64,000 nucleotides of DNA from Leptothrix cholodnii SP-6 (GTDB lineage Bacteria > Pseudomonadota > Gammaproteobacteria > Burkholderiales > Burkholderiaceae_C). The notes under the pieces are model-generated. The model worked only from the letters and a program-made list of their open reading frames with translations, searched no databases and was not told the DNA's origin. Position numbers and translations under genes: made by a program. This document shows positions 1 to 21,224 of this stretch, piece by piece (position 1 is the first letter of the stretch; each line of letters opens with the position of its first letter). The stretch covers positions 4,328,001 to 4,392,000 of the forward strand of contig NC_010524.1 in assembly GCF_000019785.1 (NCBI RefSeq). Direction: 5' to 3'.

Positions 1-584
1 AGCAGCGCAAAACGCGCCAGATCGGCCGGCTCGGCCGGCAGGCCGCAGCGCGCCAGCAGGCCGGGGCTGGCGAGCGGCACCACGCAGTCGTGCATCAACG
101 GCGCGGCACCGAACGCGGCGGCATCGCCGTGGCGGATCTCGACGTCGGCCTCGGCGGAGCCGGCGTGCTCCAGGAACGGGATCGACAGCACCACCTCCAG
201 CTCGACCTGCGGGTGCGCGGCGGTGTACTGCTCCAGCGCCGGCACCAGGATCAGGCGGGCGAAGGTGGGCGGCGCGCTGACCCGCAGCTTCTGCATGCGC
301 TGGCGCGCGCGCTGATGCAGGGGCACGGTGGCCAGCAGGCCGAGCGCGGCGCGCACCTGCGCGAGATACTCCTTGCCGTGTGCCGTCAAGGCCAGCGCGC
401 GCGCGCCACGCACCAGCAGGGCCGCGCCGAGCAGGTCCTCGAGCGTGACGATGCGCTTGCTGACGGCACTGGCGGTGATGGCCAGCTCGTCGGCAGCGCG
501 CTCGTAGCTGCCCAGCCGCGCGACGGCATCGAACGCCCTCAAGGCATCGATCGACGGAAAGCGCAGGTCGGAGGGCGTGGACAT
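1..584 (-). CDS. LysR-family transcriptional regulator, C-terminal part beyond the window
   Basis: The reverse strand from an ATG at 584 encodes a protein that runs off the left edge (about 194 residues visible). The first 65 residues form a typical LysR winged helix-turn-helix: after 'FPSIDALRAFDAVARLGSY' comes a recognition helix around 'ITASAVSKRIVTLEDLLG', then the linker helix. The start of the ligand-binding domain follows ('LRVSAPPTFARLILVPALEQ'). The N-terminus resembles the GcvA-type subgroup. The effector and target genes cannot be told. It diverges from the str operon; about 40 bases separate its start from the -35 box of the ribosomal promoter, so its own promoter must overlap that region. 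Family assignment is firm, function unknown. Confidence 0.88.
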   Translation of the reverse strand, partial: MSTPSDLRFPSIDALRAFDAVARLGSYERAADELAITASAVSKRIVTLEDLLGAALLVRGARALALTAHGKEYLAQVRAALGLLATVPLHQRARQRMQKLRVSAPPTFARLILVPALEQYTAAHPQVELEVVLSIPFLEHAGSAEADVEIRHGDAAAFGAAPLMHDCVVPLASPGLLARCGLPAEPADLARFAL

Positions 585-624
585 CGCGACAACTCTAGTT
601 CAAGCCGAAGGACAAAGGCGCACG

Positions 625-654
625 TTGCCTCTTTTGGGAGCACCAAGCTATACT
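625..654 (+). promoter_or_regulatory. Sigma-70-type promoter of the str operon
   Basis: TTGCCT (625-630) and TATACT (649-654, five of six consensus bases) are separated by 18 bases. It is the best sigma-70 match between the LysR start and rpsL. It would give a 5' untranslated leader of about 155 bases before rpsL. This is a sequence match only. Confidence 0.55.
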
Positions 655-703
655 TGCGGGCTTTCGACCGTCAGCGTCGGAGCCTGGGTCTGCTTCAGAC
701 AGT

Positions 704-740
704 GCCTGCGGAGGTTTCCAAGCCTCACGCAGGCTTTGTT
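704..740 (+). terminator. Terminator-like hairpin (possible attenuator) in the str leader
   Basis: GCCTGCG (704-710) pairs perfectly with CGCAGGC (728-734). GAGG (711-714) continues the stem with CCTC (723-726) across one bulged A. TTTGTT follows at 735-740. The hairpin lies between the promoter and rpsL, so it could terminate or stall part of the transcripts. No regulator is known from the sequence. Confidence 0.45.
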
Positions 741-817
741 GCTTGCACCACCCGGTTCGCGCCGATGATCCGGCGGCGAAAACGATCAACGTAACTTCAA
801 ACGGGAACAAGTTACCC

Positions 818-1195
818 ATGCCAACCATCAACCAGCTCGTGCGCCAAGGCCGTGAGGTCGAGGTCACGAAATCCAAGTCGCCTGCGATGCAGAACTGCCC
901 GCAGCGCCGCGGTGTCTGCACCCGCGTGTACACCACGACCCCGAAGAAGCCGAACTCGGCGCTTCGCAAGGTCGCCAAGGTGCGCCTGACCAACGGTTTC
1001 GAGGTCATCTCGTACATCGGCGGCGAAGGCCACAACCTGCAGGAACACAGTGTCGTGCTCGTGCGCGGCGGCCGTGTCAAGGACTTGCCGGGTGTGCGTT
1101 ACCACATCGTGCGCGGTTCGCTCGACCTGCAAGGCGTCAAGGATCGCAAGCAGTCGCGCTCCAAGTACGGCTCGAAGCGCCCGAAGAAGGCCTGA
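818..1195 (+). CDS. rpsL: 30S ribosomal protein S12
   Basis: Encodes 125 residues matching S12 along its length ('[10 protein letters not shown]', '[17 protein letters not shown]', '[13 protein letters not shown]'). S12 sits at the decoding centre of the small subunit and controls accuracy. Lys43 and Lys88, where streptomycin resistance changes usually arise, are both wild type, and Asp89, the usual methylthiolation site, is present. The ATG at 818 is chosen because it gives the conserved N-terminus; the same frame is open upstream to 743 but that stretch is not S12. It is the first gene of the str operon; rpsG follows after 162 bases. Confidence 0.98.
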   Translation: MPTINQLVRQGREVEVTKSKSPAMQNCPQRRGVCTRVYTTTPKKPNSALRKVAKVRLTNGFEVISYIGGEGHNLQEHSVVLVRGGRVKDLPGVRYHIVRGSLDLQGVKDRKQSRSKYGSKRPKKA

Positions 1196-1357
1196 TCACA
1201 GGTCACGTCTTCGTCACCCGGCGCGGTCAGACTGCGCGGTGTCGAAGCAGCGGCCACCACAACCGTGGTGGGCGAGTAAGTGGGTTGTTGTATTTGCCGA
1301 CATCCCAGGCTGCAGGCCTGAAGCCAGCCGCCAACTGAAGCATCGAAAGGAATTGAT

Positions 1358-1828
1358 ATGCCACGTCGTCGCGAAGTCCCCAAACGGGAGATCCTGCCTG
1401 ATCCGAAATTCGGTTCGGTCGATCTGTCCAAGTTCATGAACGTCATCATGGAATCGGGCAAGAAGGCTGTTGCCGAGCGCATCATCTACGGCGCCCTCGA
1501 GCAGGTCGAGAAGAAGGCCGGCAAGGATCCGATGGAAATCTTCCTGACCGCGCTGAACAACGTCAAGCCGATGGTCGAAGTGAAGTCACGCCGCGTCGGT
1601 GGTGCGAACTACCAAGTTCCCGTGGAAGTTCGCCCCATCCGCCGGATGGCTCTGGCCATGCGCTGGCTGAAGGAATCGGCCCGCAAGCGCAGCGAGAAGT
1701 CCATGGCCCAGCGCCTGGCCAACGAGCTGATGGAAGCCTGCGAAGGCCGTGGCGGCGCGATGAAGAAGCGCGACGAAGTGCACCGCATGGCTGAAGCCAA
1801 CAAGGCGTTCTCGCACTTCCGTTTCTGA
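1358..1828 (+). CDS. rpsG: 30S ribosomal protein S7
   Basis: Encodes 156 residues starting '[20 protein letters not shown]' and ending in the usual S7 tail ('NKAFSHFRF'). S7 nucleates assembly of the 30S head and contacts the exit-site tRNA; in E. coli it is the translational repressor of its own operon. A GAAAGGAATTGAT ribosome-binding region precedes the ATG. It lies between rpsL and fusA in the standard str order. Length and sequence are normal for the family. Confidence 0.98.
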   Translation: MPRRREVPKREILPDPKFGSVDLSKFMNVIMESGKKAVAERIIYGALEQVEKKAGKDPMEIFLTALNNVKPMVEVKSRRVGGANYQVPVEVRPIRRMALAMRWLKESARKRSEKSMAQRLANELMEACEGRGGAMKKRDEVHRMAEANKAFSHFRF

Positions 1829-1912
1829 TCCGGTCCACCCGACCTTGACCCCTGACTGCCCCGTTCGGTCCGATCGACCGCCTGGGGCATTCTTTGTATT
1901 TGGAGTGACATC

Positions 1913-4015
<2,103 letters not shown>

Positions 4016-4021
4016 GGCCCA

Positions 4022-4057
4022 CCCCCGAGCGGCTCACGCCGCTCCCCCTCGAGGGGG
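4022..4057. repeat. Double palindrome between fusA and tuf
   Basis: Two adjacent dyads lie in the 208-base fusA-tuf gap: GAGCGGC/GCCGCTC (4027-4033 with 4038-4044, loop TCAC) and the perfect 14-base palindrome CCCCCTCGAGGGGG (4044-4057). There is no T run, so it is not a classical terminator. The form resembles dispersed intergenic palindromes seen in other Burkholderiales genomes. It may stabilise the 3' end of fusA mRNA or weaken readthrough to tuf. The rest of the gap shows nothing clear except the tuf ribosome-binding site TTGGAGATTCGAG. Confidence 0.45.
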
Positions 4058-4223
4058 CCAGGCCAGTGGACTGGCAAAGCCGGATCCACGGCCTGCGCCG
4101 GGTCGGTTGGGACATCTATCGGTCTTCGATGCCTCGGATCACGAGGTTGGCCAGCTGCCCGTGGCAGGCCAGATCCGGAGACCTTAAACCGACACGGGCA
4201 TTGCTCTTTTTTGGAGATTCGAG

Positions 4224-5416
<1,193 letters not shown>

Positions 5417-5494
5417 GTGAACCTTGCGGGCGCCCTGGCGCCCGCATCCGTTCGCGCAGCCCTCGGGCTGCACTCCGCTCTTTAAGGAATGACC

Positions 5495-5806
5495 ATGCAA
5501 AAGCAAAAGATCCGCATCCGTCTGAAGGCCTTCGATTACAAGCTGATCGACCAGTCGGCTCAGGAAATCGTCGAGACCGCCAAGCGCACGGGTGCGATCG
5601 TCAAGGGCCCCGTGCCCCTGCCGACCCGCATGCAGCGTTTCGACATCCTGCGTTCGCCGCACGTCAACAAGACCAGCCGCGACCAGTTTGAAATGCGCAC
5701 CCACCAGCGCCTGATGGACATCGTCGATCCGACCGACAAGACGGTTGACGCCCTGATGAAGCTCGACCTGCCCGCAGGCGTGGACGTCGAAATCAAGCTG
5801 CAATAA
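5495..5806 (+). CDS. rpsJ: 30S ribosomal protein S10
   Basis: Encodes 103 residues ('[20 protein letters not shown]' to '[13 protein letters not shown]'), full-length S10. S10 is part of the 30S head and, with NusB, of the transcription antitermination complex. An ATG at 5489 lies six bases upstream in frame but overlaps the ribosome-binding site TTTAAGGA (5481-5488), so 5495 is the real start. S10 normally begins a long ribosomal operon (rplC, rplD and so on). Here no rplC follows; a strong terminator begins 26 bases after the stop, so rpsJ is the last gene of this str operon. Confidence 0.98.
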   Translation: MQKQKIRIRLKAFDYKLIDQSAQEIVETAKRTGAIVKGPVPLPTRMQRFDILRSPHVNKTSRDQFEMRTHQRLMDIVDPTDKTVDALMKLDLPAGVDVEIKLQ

Positions 5807-5831
5807 GCAGCCGCTGCCAACGCAGCACATC

Positions 5832-5876
5832 AACCCCCTGAGCCAGCGCAACGCGGTGGCTCAGGGGGTTTTTTCT
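5832..5876 (+). terminator. Rho-independent terminator of the str operon
   Basis: A perfect 14-bp stem, AACCCCCTGAGCCA (5832-5845) with TGGCTCAGGGGGTT (5857-5870), has an 11-base loop and runs directly into TTTTTT. It is the strongest terminator in the window and ends the rpsL-rpsG-fusA-tuf-rpsJ transcript. Confidence 0.93.
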
Positions 5877-5994
5877 TGCCTGGTCGGGCTTGGGCCTTGA
5901 TGTTGGTCTTGGTCCAAAAGCACCGCAAACGCACACCGCCAAGCCCGCGCCGCCTGAAACGGCGCGATATCAAGCAAAAACCCGAGCAGAAAAC

Positions 5995-6023
5995 AAAAAA
6001 GCCAACCGGCTGGTTGGCTTTTT
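5995..6023 (-). terminator. Bidirectional terminator downstream of tRNA-fMet
   Basis: AAAAAAGCCAACC is followed, after GGCT, by GGTTGGCTTTTT. The stem is flanked by A and T runs on both sides, so it can work on either strand. On the minus strand it lies 26 bases beyond the 3' end of tRNA-fMet and should end that transcript. On the plus strand it would be a second stop after rpsJ. Confidence 0.8.
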
Positions 6024-6048
6024 ACGGACCTGAAGTCCTTGAATACCT

Positions 6049-6125
<77 letters not shown>

Positions 6126-6137
6126 ACTGAGAAAGAT

Positions 6138-6166
6138 ATTATGACAAGGATTCGAACCTGGCGCAA
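6138..6166 (-). promoter_or_regulatory. Possible promoter of tRNA-fMet
   Basis: On the reverse strand, TTGCGC (6161-6166) and CATAAT (6138-6143) are 17 bases apart. The -10 box ends 12 bases before the tRNA. The -35 match is weak (three of six). Confidence 0.4.
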
Positions 6167-6237
6167 GCGTTATCTGACAAATAATTCAAGGAGCCGCCTG
6201 GTGCCCTGAACCGATCCGCCACGGGTTCACGAGGGCG

Positions 6238-6264
6238 AAAAAAGGCCCGCCAAGGCGGGCCTTC
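6238..6264 (-). terminator. Rho-independent terminator of the rpoBC operon
   Basis: On the reverse strand AAGGCCCGCC (6264-6255) pairs with GGCGGGCCTT (6252-6243) and TTTT follows (6242 downward), forming a tight GC-rich hairpin plus T run. It lies 55 bases after the rpoC stop. Confidence 0.85.
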
Positions 6265-6318
6265 AGACTGGCATCTACACGCGTCTCGGCAAGCGCCGTG
6301 ACGCACGTGTGTGGCGCC

Positions 6319-10542
<4,224 letters not shown>

Positions 10543-10554
10543 GCATCTTCTCCT

Positions 10555-14682
<4,128 letters not shown>

Positions 14683-14956
14683 CAATCACTCCGTGTCGAA
14701 CACCACCGTCGGGCCAGGACAGTGCATCGTTCGGCGACTGGCATTGGCGGGCTGACGTCACACAGGACGGCCCGATGCTTGGTGGCTGGCCACTACCAGC
14801 CGCTGGCGGACAACCAAGGCATTGCACCTCGGCCCGACCAAACCCGTTCTCTGCAGTCGGTTCAGAGAACACTTGGAAAAGACCGCGAGCCTAGCTGCAC
14901 GGACTTTTACAGGTGGTCTCCAAGGTCAAGCAGCGGTGCTGCCGACCTTGAAACAC

Positions 14957-14985
14957 CAAAAGGCCGGCCCCACAGGGCCAGCCTT
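14957..14985 (-). terminator. Attenuator-like hairpin between rplL and rpoB
   Basis: On the reverse strand AAGGCTGGCCC (14985-14975), loop TGTG, pairs with GGGCCGGCCTT (14970-14960) with one G:T wobble; TTTTGGTGTTT follows. It starts about 40 bases after the rplL stop. In E. coli the rplL-rpoB gap holds a partial terminator that lowers rpoBC relative to ribosomal protein mRNA, and this would fit that role. The remaining gap up to rpoB (14686-14956) shows no other clear signal. Confidence 0.65.
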
Positions 14986-15022
14986 GCAAGCAACTCGAAT
15001 GCGCACGAAGCGCATCCGTTGA

Positions 15023-15397
15023 TTACTTGATCTCTGCCTTGGCGCCGGCTTCCAGCAGCTTCTTGAGGGCAGCTTCGGCGTCGGCCTTGGCGATGCCTTC
15101 CTTGACGTTCTTCGGAGCGCCGTCGACCAGGTCCTTGGCTTCCTTCAGGCCCAGGCCCGTCAGTTCGCGCACGGCCTTGATGACCGAAACCTTCTGAGCG
15201 CCGGCGTCGAGCAGCACGACGTTGAATTCGGTCTTCTCTTCGACCACGGCGGCGGCAGCGCCAGCACCGGCGCCCGGGGCGGCCATTGCAGCGGCGGACA
15301 CGCCGAACTTCTCTTCGATGGCCTTGACCAGGTCATTGAGTTCCAGGACGGTCATGCTGTCCAGGGCGGTCAGGAAAGCGTCTTTGTCGAATGCCAT
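15023..15397 (-). CDS. rplL: 50S ribosomal protein L7/L12
   Basis: Encodes 124 residues. The N-terminal dimerisation helix ('[17 protein letters not shown]'), an alanine/glycine-rich hinge (residues 36-50) and the C-terminal factor-binding domain ('[20 protein letters not shown]', '[20 protein letters not shown]') are all standard. L7/L12 forms the ribosomal stalk that recruits translation factors. It is 33 bases downstream of rplJ on the same strand and precedes the rplL-rpoB attenuator. Confidence 0.98.
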   Translation of the reverse strand: MAFDKDAFLTALDSMTVLELNDLVKAIEEKFGVSAAAMAAPGAGAGAAAAVVEEKTEFNVVLLDAGAQKVSVIKAVRELTGLGLKEAKDLVDGAPKNVKEGIAKADAEAALKKLLEAGAKAEIK

Positions 15398-15430
15398 TTT
15401 GGGTTCCTAAATACGGTAAATGAGTTTGCT

Positions 15431-15979
15431 TCAGCCTGCGGCTGCTTCGGTTGCCACGTCGGCAGTCGCTTCGACGGCCTCTTCGGCAGCCGGGACGGCA
15501 CGCTTCTCGGCCAGTGCAGCCAGAACACGCGCGGTGCGCGAGATCGGCGACTGCAGCAGTCCCAGAAACTGGGCAAGCAGAACTTCCTTGCTCGGAATCG
15601 ATGCCAGAGCCTTGATGCCGTTGACGTCGAGGGCCTTGCCTGCATAGGCACCACCCTTCAAGACCAGCTTGTCGTTGGTCTTGGCGAAGTCGACAACCAC
15701 CTTGGCTGCAGCAATGGCGTCTTCCGAGAAGCCATAGATCAGCGGGCCGGACATGGACTCGGCCGCCGATTCGAAAGCGGTGCCGGCAACTGCACGGCGA
15801 GCCAGGGTGTTCTTCAGGACGTGAAGATACACACCTTGCTCGCGCGCAGTGCGGCGCAGCTTGTCGAGGTCGGCGACGGTGAGCCCACGATACTCGGCCA
15901 GGGCGAGCGTCTGGGAGCGAGCCACCTGGGCCGCCACCTCTGCCACCACCGCTGCTTTATCGTTGCGATTGAGACTCAA
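15431..15979 (-). CDS. rplJ: 50S ribosomal protein L10
   Basis: Encodes 182 residues starting '[16 protein letters not shown]', with the L10 signature '[20 protein letters not shown]' and a C-terminal helix that carries L7/L12 dimers. L10 anchors the stalk and, as the L10-L12 complex, represses its own translation by binding the leader mRNA. The C-terminus is extended by an alanine/glutamate-rich tail (about 20 residues). It is followed by rplL after 33 bases. Confidence 0.97.
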   Translation of the reverse strand: MSLNRNDKAAVVAEVAAQVARSQTLALAEYRGLTVADLDKLRRTAREQGVYLHVLKNTLARRAVAGTAFESAAESMSGPLIYGFSEDAIAAAKVVVDFAKTNDKLVLKGGAYAGKALDVNGIKALASIPSKEVLLAQFLGLLQSPISRTARVLAALAEKRAVPAAEEAVEATADVATEAAAG

Positions 15980-16258
15980 GGTCTACTCCTTCAATACGTG
16001 CCCACAGCGCTTGCACGATGGGGGCACACCAGGTTGCAGCGACCTTGCCGTTCAGGAACCCGTGTTGCCACGGAAAAACCCTTGCGGCGGGTTCGCCATC
16101 TGCGCTGGCCGCGAGCAGCAGAACTGCCCGGCAATTAAGCCCGGTTGCCGAAACAACCCGACGCCAGCGGTCTTGGATGACCTGACCCCGGACAAGCCGG
16201 AATCAGCCCACCAATCTGTCGGAAACCTGCACCAGACCCGTGCAAGCTTCCCAATTCA
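15980..16258 (-). promoter_or_regulatory. rplJ leader region (L10 autoregulatory leader expected)
   Basis: The 279 bases between the rplA stop and the rplJ start contain no gene. In related bacteria this leader binds the L10-L12 complex to repress rplJL and often holds a promoter. A small hairpin with a T run is visible on the reverse strand: AACCC (16093-16089) with GGGTT (16081-16077), then TTT. It may be a weak terminator after rplA. The L10-binding fold itself was not resolved by eye. Confidence 0.45.
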
Positions 16259-16972
16259 TCAGGACTGGGCAGCCAGACCCGCAGTGATGCTGGCGACTTC
16301 GACCCGAACGCCCACGCCCATGGTCGACGACACCGCGACCTTGCGCAGGTAGACGCCCTTGCTCGAAGCCGGCTTAGCCTTGTTCAGCGCGTCCAGCAGA
16401 GCCTGCAGGTTGCCCTTGAGCTTGTCGGTGTCGAACGAACGACGACCGATCGTGCCGTGGATGATGCCGCCCTTGTCGACGCGGAACTGCACCTGACCGG
16501 CCTTGGCATTGCGCACGGCGGTGGCGACGTCGGCGGTCACGGTACCGACCTTCGGGTTCGGCATCAGGCCGCGCGGGCCGAGGATCTGGCCCAGCTGACC
16601 GACCACGCGCATCGCGTCCGGCGAGGCGATGACCACGTCGAAGTTGATGTTGCCGGCCTTGACTTCAGCAGCCAGGTCGTCCATGCCGACGATGTCGGCG
16701 CCAGCGGCACGGGCTTCATCAGCCTTGGCACCCTGGGTGAACACGGCCACGCGCTTGGTCTTGCCGGTGCCGTTGGGCATCACGACGGCGCCACGCACCA
16801 CCTGGTCCGACTTCTTGGCGTCGACGCCGAGCTGGACGGCCACGTCGATCGACTCGTCGAACTTGGCGACGGCGAATTCCTTGATCAGCGCGATCGCGTC
16901 ATCCACCGCGTACAGCTTGGTGGTTTCGATCTTGCCCACTTGGGCTTTTTGGCGTTTCGTCAGCTTGGCCAT
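16259..16972 (-). CDS. rplA: 50S ribosomal protein L1
   Basis: Encodes 237 residues starting '[20 protein letters not shown]'. L1 forms the mobile stalk near the exit site and, in many bacteria, represses translation of rplKA by binding its mRNA. The conserved '[15 protein letters not shown]' loop is present near residue 130. The frame stays open about 42 codons upstream into rplK, but the ATG at 16972 gives the conserved N-terminus, one base after the rplK stop, which implies translational coupling. Confidence 0.98.
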   Translation of the reverse strand: MAKLTKRQKAQVGKIETTKLYAVDDAIALIKEFAVAKFDESIDVAVQLGVDAKKSDQVVRGAVVMPNGTGKTKRVAVFTQGAKADEARAAGADIVGMDDLAAEVKAGNINFDVVIASPDAMRVVGQLGQILGPRGLMPNPKVGTVTADVATAVRNAKAGQVQFRVDKGGIIHGTIGRRSFDTDKLKGNLQALLDALNKAKPASSKGVYLRKVAVSSTMGVGVRVEVASITAGLAAQS

Positions 16973-16973
16973 C

Positions 16974-17405
16974 TCACACCCCTTCGACGTTGATGCCCAT
17001 CGAGCGGGCCGAGCCGGCGATGGTGCGGACTGCGGCGTCCATGTTGGCGGCCGTGAGGTCCTTGACCTTGATCTTCGCGATCTCTTCGAGCTGAGCACGG
17101 GTCAGCTTGGCAACCTTTTCGAGGTGCGGACGCGGCGAACCCTTGTCGATCTTCGCGGCCTTCTTGAGCAGCACCGATGCCGGCGGGCTCTTCAGGATGA
17201 AGGTGAACGACTTGTCGGCGTAGGCGGTGATCACCACCGGCAGCTTCAGTCCGGGCTCGATACCCTGGGTCTGCGCGTTGAACGCCTTGCAGAACTCCAT
17301 GATGTTGAGACCACGCTGACCGAGCGCGGGGCCGATCGGGGGCGACGGATTGGCCTTGCCGGCCGGAACTTGCAGCTTGATAAAGCCGACGATCTTCTTT
17401 GCCAT
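16974..17405 (-). CDS. rplK: 50S ribosomal protein L11
   Basis: Encodes 143 residues starting '[20 protein letters not shown]' with the conserved '[19 protein letters not shown]' segment and the RNA-binding C-terminal domain ('[20 protein letters not shown]'). L11 belongs to the factor-binding centre and is required for RelA activation by uncharged tRNA. It lies 153 bases after nusG and one base before rplA. Confidence 0.98.
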   Translation of the reverse strand: MAKKIVGFIKLQVPAGKANPSPPIGPALGQRGLNIMEFCKAFNAQTQGIEPGLKLPVVITAYADKSFTFILKSPPASVLLKKAAKIDKGSPRPHLEKVAKLTRAQLEEIAKIKVKDLTAANMDAAVRTIAGSARSMGINVEGV

Positions 17406-17558
17406 GATGGCTCCTCGAGTTCAAGCGCCCGGAACACGGGCTCCTCGTCATTCAACCCCGTGGGCGGAACGCCCGTTTGCACGGCCGACAGGACGGGGTC
17501 GTCACCTGCCAGCTCATGGCCGCGACATCCGCGCGACCACCGAGTCGACGCTTGCGCG

Positions 17559-18125
17559 TCAGACCTTTTCGACCTGGTGGAAATCGAGCTCCACCGGCGT
17601 GGCACGGCCAAAGATCGTGACCGAGACCCGCACCTTGTTCTTGTCGTAGTTGACCTCTTCGACCGATCCGTTGAAGTCGGTGAAAGGGCCTTCCTTGACA
17701 CGCACCACTTCACCCACTTCCCACTCGACCTTGGGCCGGGGCTTCTCGATGCCTTCCTGCATCTGGGTGACGATCTTCATGACCTCGTCTTCCGAGATCG
17801 GCGTGGGGCGGTTCTTGGCACCACCGACGAAACCCGTCACCTTGCTGGTGTTCTTGACCAGGTGCCAGGACTCGTCATCCATCAGCATCTCGACCAGCAC
17901 ATAACCCGGGAAGAAGCGGCGCTCGGTCACGGCCTTCTTGCCGTTCTTCATCTCGACGACCTCTTCGGTCGGCACGAGGATGCGACCGAACTTGGCCTGC
18001 ATGCCGGAACGGTCGATGCGCTCGCGCAGATTGCGCTCGACGGCCTTCTCCATGCCCGAATAAGCATGAACCACGTACCAACGCATCGGGTTTGCCGCCG
18101 GGGCGACCGCCTGGATATCACTCAT
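17559..18125 (-). CDS. nusG: Transcription elongation/antitermination factor NusG
   Basis: Encodes 188 residues. The N-terminal NGN domain ('[20 protein letters not shown]', '[10 protein letters not shown]') binds the polymerase clamp, and the C-terminal KOW domain ('[18 protein letters not shown]') binds Rho or S10. NusG raises elongation rate and couples transcription to translation. Residues 1-13 extend the usual start; the internal 'MRWYVV' Met is not needed because the ATG at 18125 is well placed, 30 bases after secE. Confidence 0.97.
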   Translation of the reverse strand: MSDIQAVAPAANPMRWYVVHAYSGMEKAVERNLRERIDRSGMQAKFGRILVPTEEVVEMKNGKKAVTERRFFPGYVLVEMLMDDESWHLVKNTSKVTGFVGGAKNRPTPISEDEVMKIVTQMQEGIEKPRPKVEWEVGEVVRVKEGPFTDFNGSVEEVNYDKNKVRVSVTIFGRATPVELDFHQVEKV

Positions 18126-18155
18126 TTTCAGTCCCTGCCTGGTTACGAAACAGAC

Positions 18156-18539
18156 TCAACGCTTCCAACCGAGGATCAGGTCGTAGAACACCCACTCGAG
18201 GGTCTTGTCCGTCAGCCAAAGGAACAAAGCCATCACGACAACGAAGGCAAACACGTAGCCAGTCATCTGCGTGGCTTCCTTGCGAGTCGGCCACACGACC
18301 TTGCGCATTTCGCGCACCGACTCACGACCGTAGGCGACCAGCGCCTTGCCCTGCTCCGCCGTCAGGAATGCGCCGACTGCAGCCGCCAGGAGAACCAGCA
18401 ACGCCCCCCACTGCGCATAGACACCCTGCTTGGACAACGCGTAATACGCCACCAGTGCACCCACGACCAGCAGCACGGCAGCAGCCAGCTTGGCCTTGTC
18501 GGCACTGGTGGAGACGGTTTCGACTTCTTGGGTGGACAT
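18156..18539 (-). CDS. secE: Preprotein translocase subunit SecE
   Basis: Encodes 127 residues starting 'MSTQEVETVSTSADKAKLAA'. Three membrane helices are visible (about residues 17-36, 42-60 and 92-113), as in E. coli. The conserved amphipathic segment 'REMRKVVWPTRKEATQMT' precedes the last helix and clamps SecY. The frame is open upstream through tRNA-Trp; the translation there is tRNA read as protein, so the ATG at 18539 is the start. It is between tRNA-Trp and nusG, the usual place. Confidence 0.96.
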   Translation of the reverse strand: MSTQEVETVSTSADKAKLAAAVLLVVGALVAYYALSKQGVYAQWGALLVLLAAAVGAFLTAEQGKALVAYGRESVREMRKVVWPTRKEATQMTGYVFAFVVVMALFLWLTDKTLEWVFYDLILGWKR

Positions 18540-18668
18540 CACACTCACTCGGATAGGCGGCAGCACCGCACAACAAAACCCAACCAACAGCAGCAAAGCC
18601 CGCCGGGGCGAACACGTCCCGCGGGCTGCCTTGAGGCCAGGAAATCCAGAACCCAAAAATTCAGGATC

Positions 18669-18744
18669 TGGCAGGGGCAGAGGGAATCGAACCCCCAACC
18701 TTCGGTTTTGGAGACCGACGCTCTGCCAATTGAGCTATACCCCT
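18669..18744 (-). tRNA. tRNA-Trp (CCA)
   Basis: A 76-base cloverleaf with encoded CCA. The anticodon is CCA within CGGTCTCCAAAACCG, the acceptor stem AGGGGTA pairs with its 3' strand, and the T arm reads GGGGGTTCGATTCCC. It lies between tuf and secE, 9 bases from the tuf stop, and is co-transcribed with them. Confidence 0.96.
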
Positions 18745-18751
18745 GCGGAAA

Positions 18752-19944
<1,193 letters not shown>

Positions 19945-19998
19945 GTTCCAAACTCCTGAATGCGATCAACTCAACGATCAAGCGAGAAGAAAAATGGT

Positions 19999-20073
<75 letters not shown>

Positions 20074-20136
20074 ATCGACACAGGTTTGCAGACCTTGCAC
20101 ACAAACCTGTGTCGACTCACGACACCAAACCAGAAC

Positions 20137-20210
20137 TGGAGCGGGAGGCGGGAATCGAACCCGCGCTATCAGCTTGGAAGGCTGAAGTTCTACCATTGAA
20201 CTACTCCCGC
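20137..20210 (-). tRNA. tRNA-Gly (TCC)
   Basis: A 74-base cloverleaf with encoded CCA. The anticodon is TCC within TCAGCCTTCCAAGCTGA, the acceptor stem is GCGGGAG/CTCCCGC, and the T arm reads GCGGGTTCGATTCCCGC. It lies between tRNA-Tyr and tRNA-Thr. Confidence 0.96.
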
Positions 20211-20333
20211 CTGAACAAGCTGCCCGGCCGCCCAAAACAGGGCCAAACAAAAATTCAACCTGCAGCCATCGCGCAATTTCTCGCGCCTCACATCAAAACA
20301 GCCGTCGCCATCTTTCTGCTTCTTCATTTCGCT

Positions 20334-20419
20334 TGGTGGAGGAGGCTGGATTCGAACCAGCGTAGGCGTAAGCCAACAGATTTACAGTCTGCCCCCTTTA
20401 GCCACTCGGGCACCCCTCC
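20334..20419 (-). tRNA. tRNA-Tyr (GTA)
   Basis: An 86-base tRNA with a long variable arm, as expected for tyrosine, and encoded CCA. The anticodon is GTA within GCAGACTGTAAATCTGT, and the T arm reads GCTGGTTCGAATCCAGC. It is the first gene of the tRNA-tuf-secE operon. Confidence 0.96.
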
Positions 20420-20433
20420 GAAGCGAGCCAGCG

Positions 20434-20462
20434 ACTTTACCATGGCATTTTGCGAGTTGCAA
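20434..20462 (-). promoter_or_regulatory. Promoter of the tRNA-Tyr/Gly/Thr-tuf operon
   Basis: On the reverse strand TTGCAA (20457-20462) and TAAAGT (20434-20439) are 17 bases apart, each with four of six consensus bases. A GC-rich stretch (CGCTGGC) follows the -10 box, as in stringently controlled stable-RNA promoters. The tRNA starts 14 bases downstream. The -35 box ends 9 bases before the ung stop. Confidence 0.6.
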
Positions 20463-20470
20463 GCGCTTAT

Positions 20471-21217
20471 CTACAAATGCCAATCAATCGCGCCTCGTCC
20501 CATCGACGCCAGCCAGCCAGCCGCACGGCTGAAGGGGGCGCTGCCGATGAACGGCACCGGTGGGCGGCGTGCCGACAACGGCGATGGATGGTTCGAGCAC
20601 AAACACAGATGCGCCGGGCCGCTGGCGTTGATCAGCGCGCGCTTGGCTTGAGCATGGGCACCCCACAACATGAAAACCTTGGGCGACGGATCGGCGGCAA
20701 CCTGCGCGATGACGGCGTCGGTGAAGTCCCGCCAGCCCAGACGGGCGTGGCTGCCGGCACGGTCCTGGTCGACGCTCAGACTGCTGTTGAGCAACAGCAC
20801 GCCCTGCCCGACCCAGCGGGACAGGCTGCCGTGACCCGGCCGCGCGATGCCGACGTCGGTCATCAGTTCCTGGTGGATGTTGCGCAGGCTGGGCGGGATC
20901 CGGACCCCCTCGGGGACCGAAAACGCCAGCCCTTCGGCCTCGCCGGCGCCGTGGTACGGATCCTGCCCGAGGATCACGACCCGGACATTGGCAGGCTCGA
21001 GCGCCCTCAGCGCACGCAACGGCTGGCGAGGAAAAACCGGCGTGCCGGCAGCCACACGCCGGTCGACCTCGACGCACAGCGAGCGACCGGCCTCGCTGGC
21101 GAGGAATCGATCGCACAGCCCGCGCCAACGAGGCGCAACCTGGCGAAACGCGTCGGCCAACGGCGCCTGCAACCGGTTGTCGGGCACGCAGACCGGCGGT
21201 AACAGCAATGCCGACAT
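20471..21217 (-). CDS. ung: Uracil-DNA glycosylase
   Basis: Encodes 248 residues, starting 'MSALLLPPVCVPDNRLQAPL'. It removes uracil from DNA as the first step of base-excision repair. The water-activating motif 'GQDPYHGAGEAEGLAF' and the C-terminal 'SNHPSPLSARR' loop with its catalytic His are both present, as is the uracil-binding 'LLLNSSLSV'. The ATG at 21217 is 7 bases after the trpC stop. The frame is open further upstream but only overlaps trpC. It is the last gene of the trpGDC-ung unit. Confidence 0.96.
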   Translation of the reverse strand: MSALLLPPVCVPDNRLQAPLADAFRQVAPRWRGLCDRFLASEAGRSLCVEVDRRVAAGTPVFPRQPLRALRALEPANVRVVILGQDPYHGAGEAEGLAFSVPEGVRIPPSLRNIHQELMTDVGIARPGHGSLSRWVGQGVLLLNSSLSVDQDRAGSHARLGWRDFTDAVIAQVAADPSPKVFMLWGAHAQAKRALINASGPAHLCLCSNHPSPLSARRPPVPFIGSAPFSRAAGWLASMGRGAIDWHL

Positions 21218-21224
21218 CACCGGC

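Noticed and set aside
18540..18698. N-terminal extension of SecE
   Set aside because: The 'GVRFPLPLP' translation is the classic read of a tRNA gene (tRNA-Trp), so it is non-coding.
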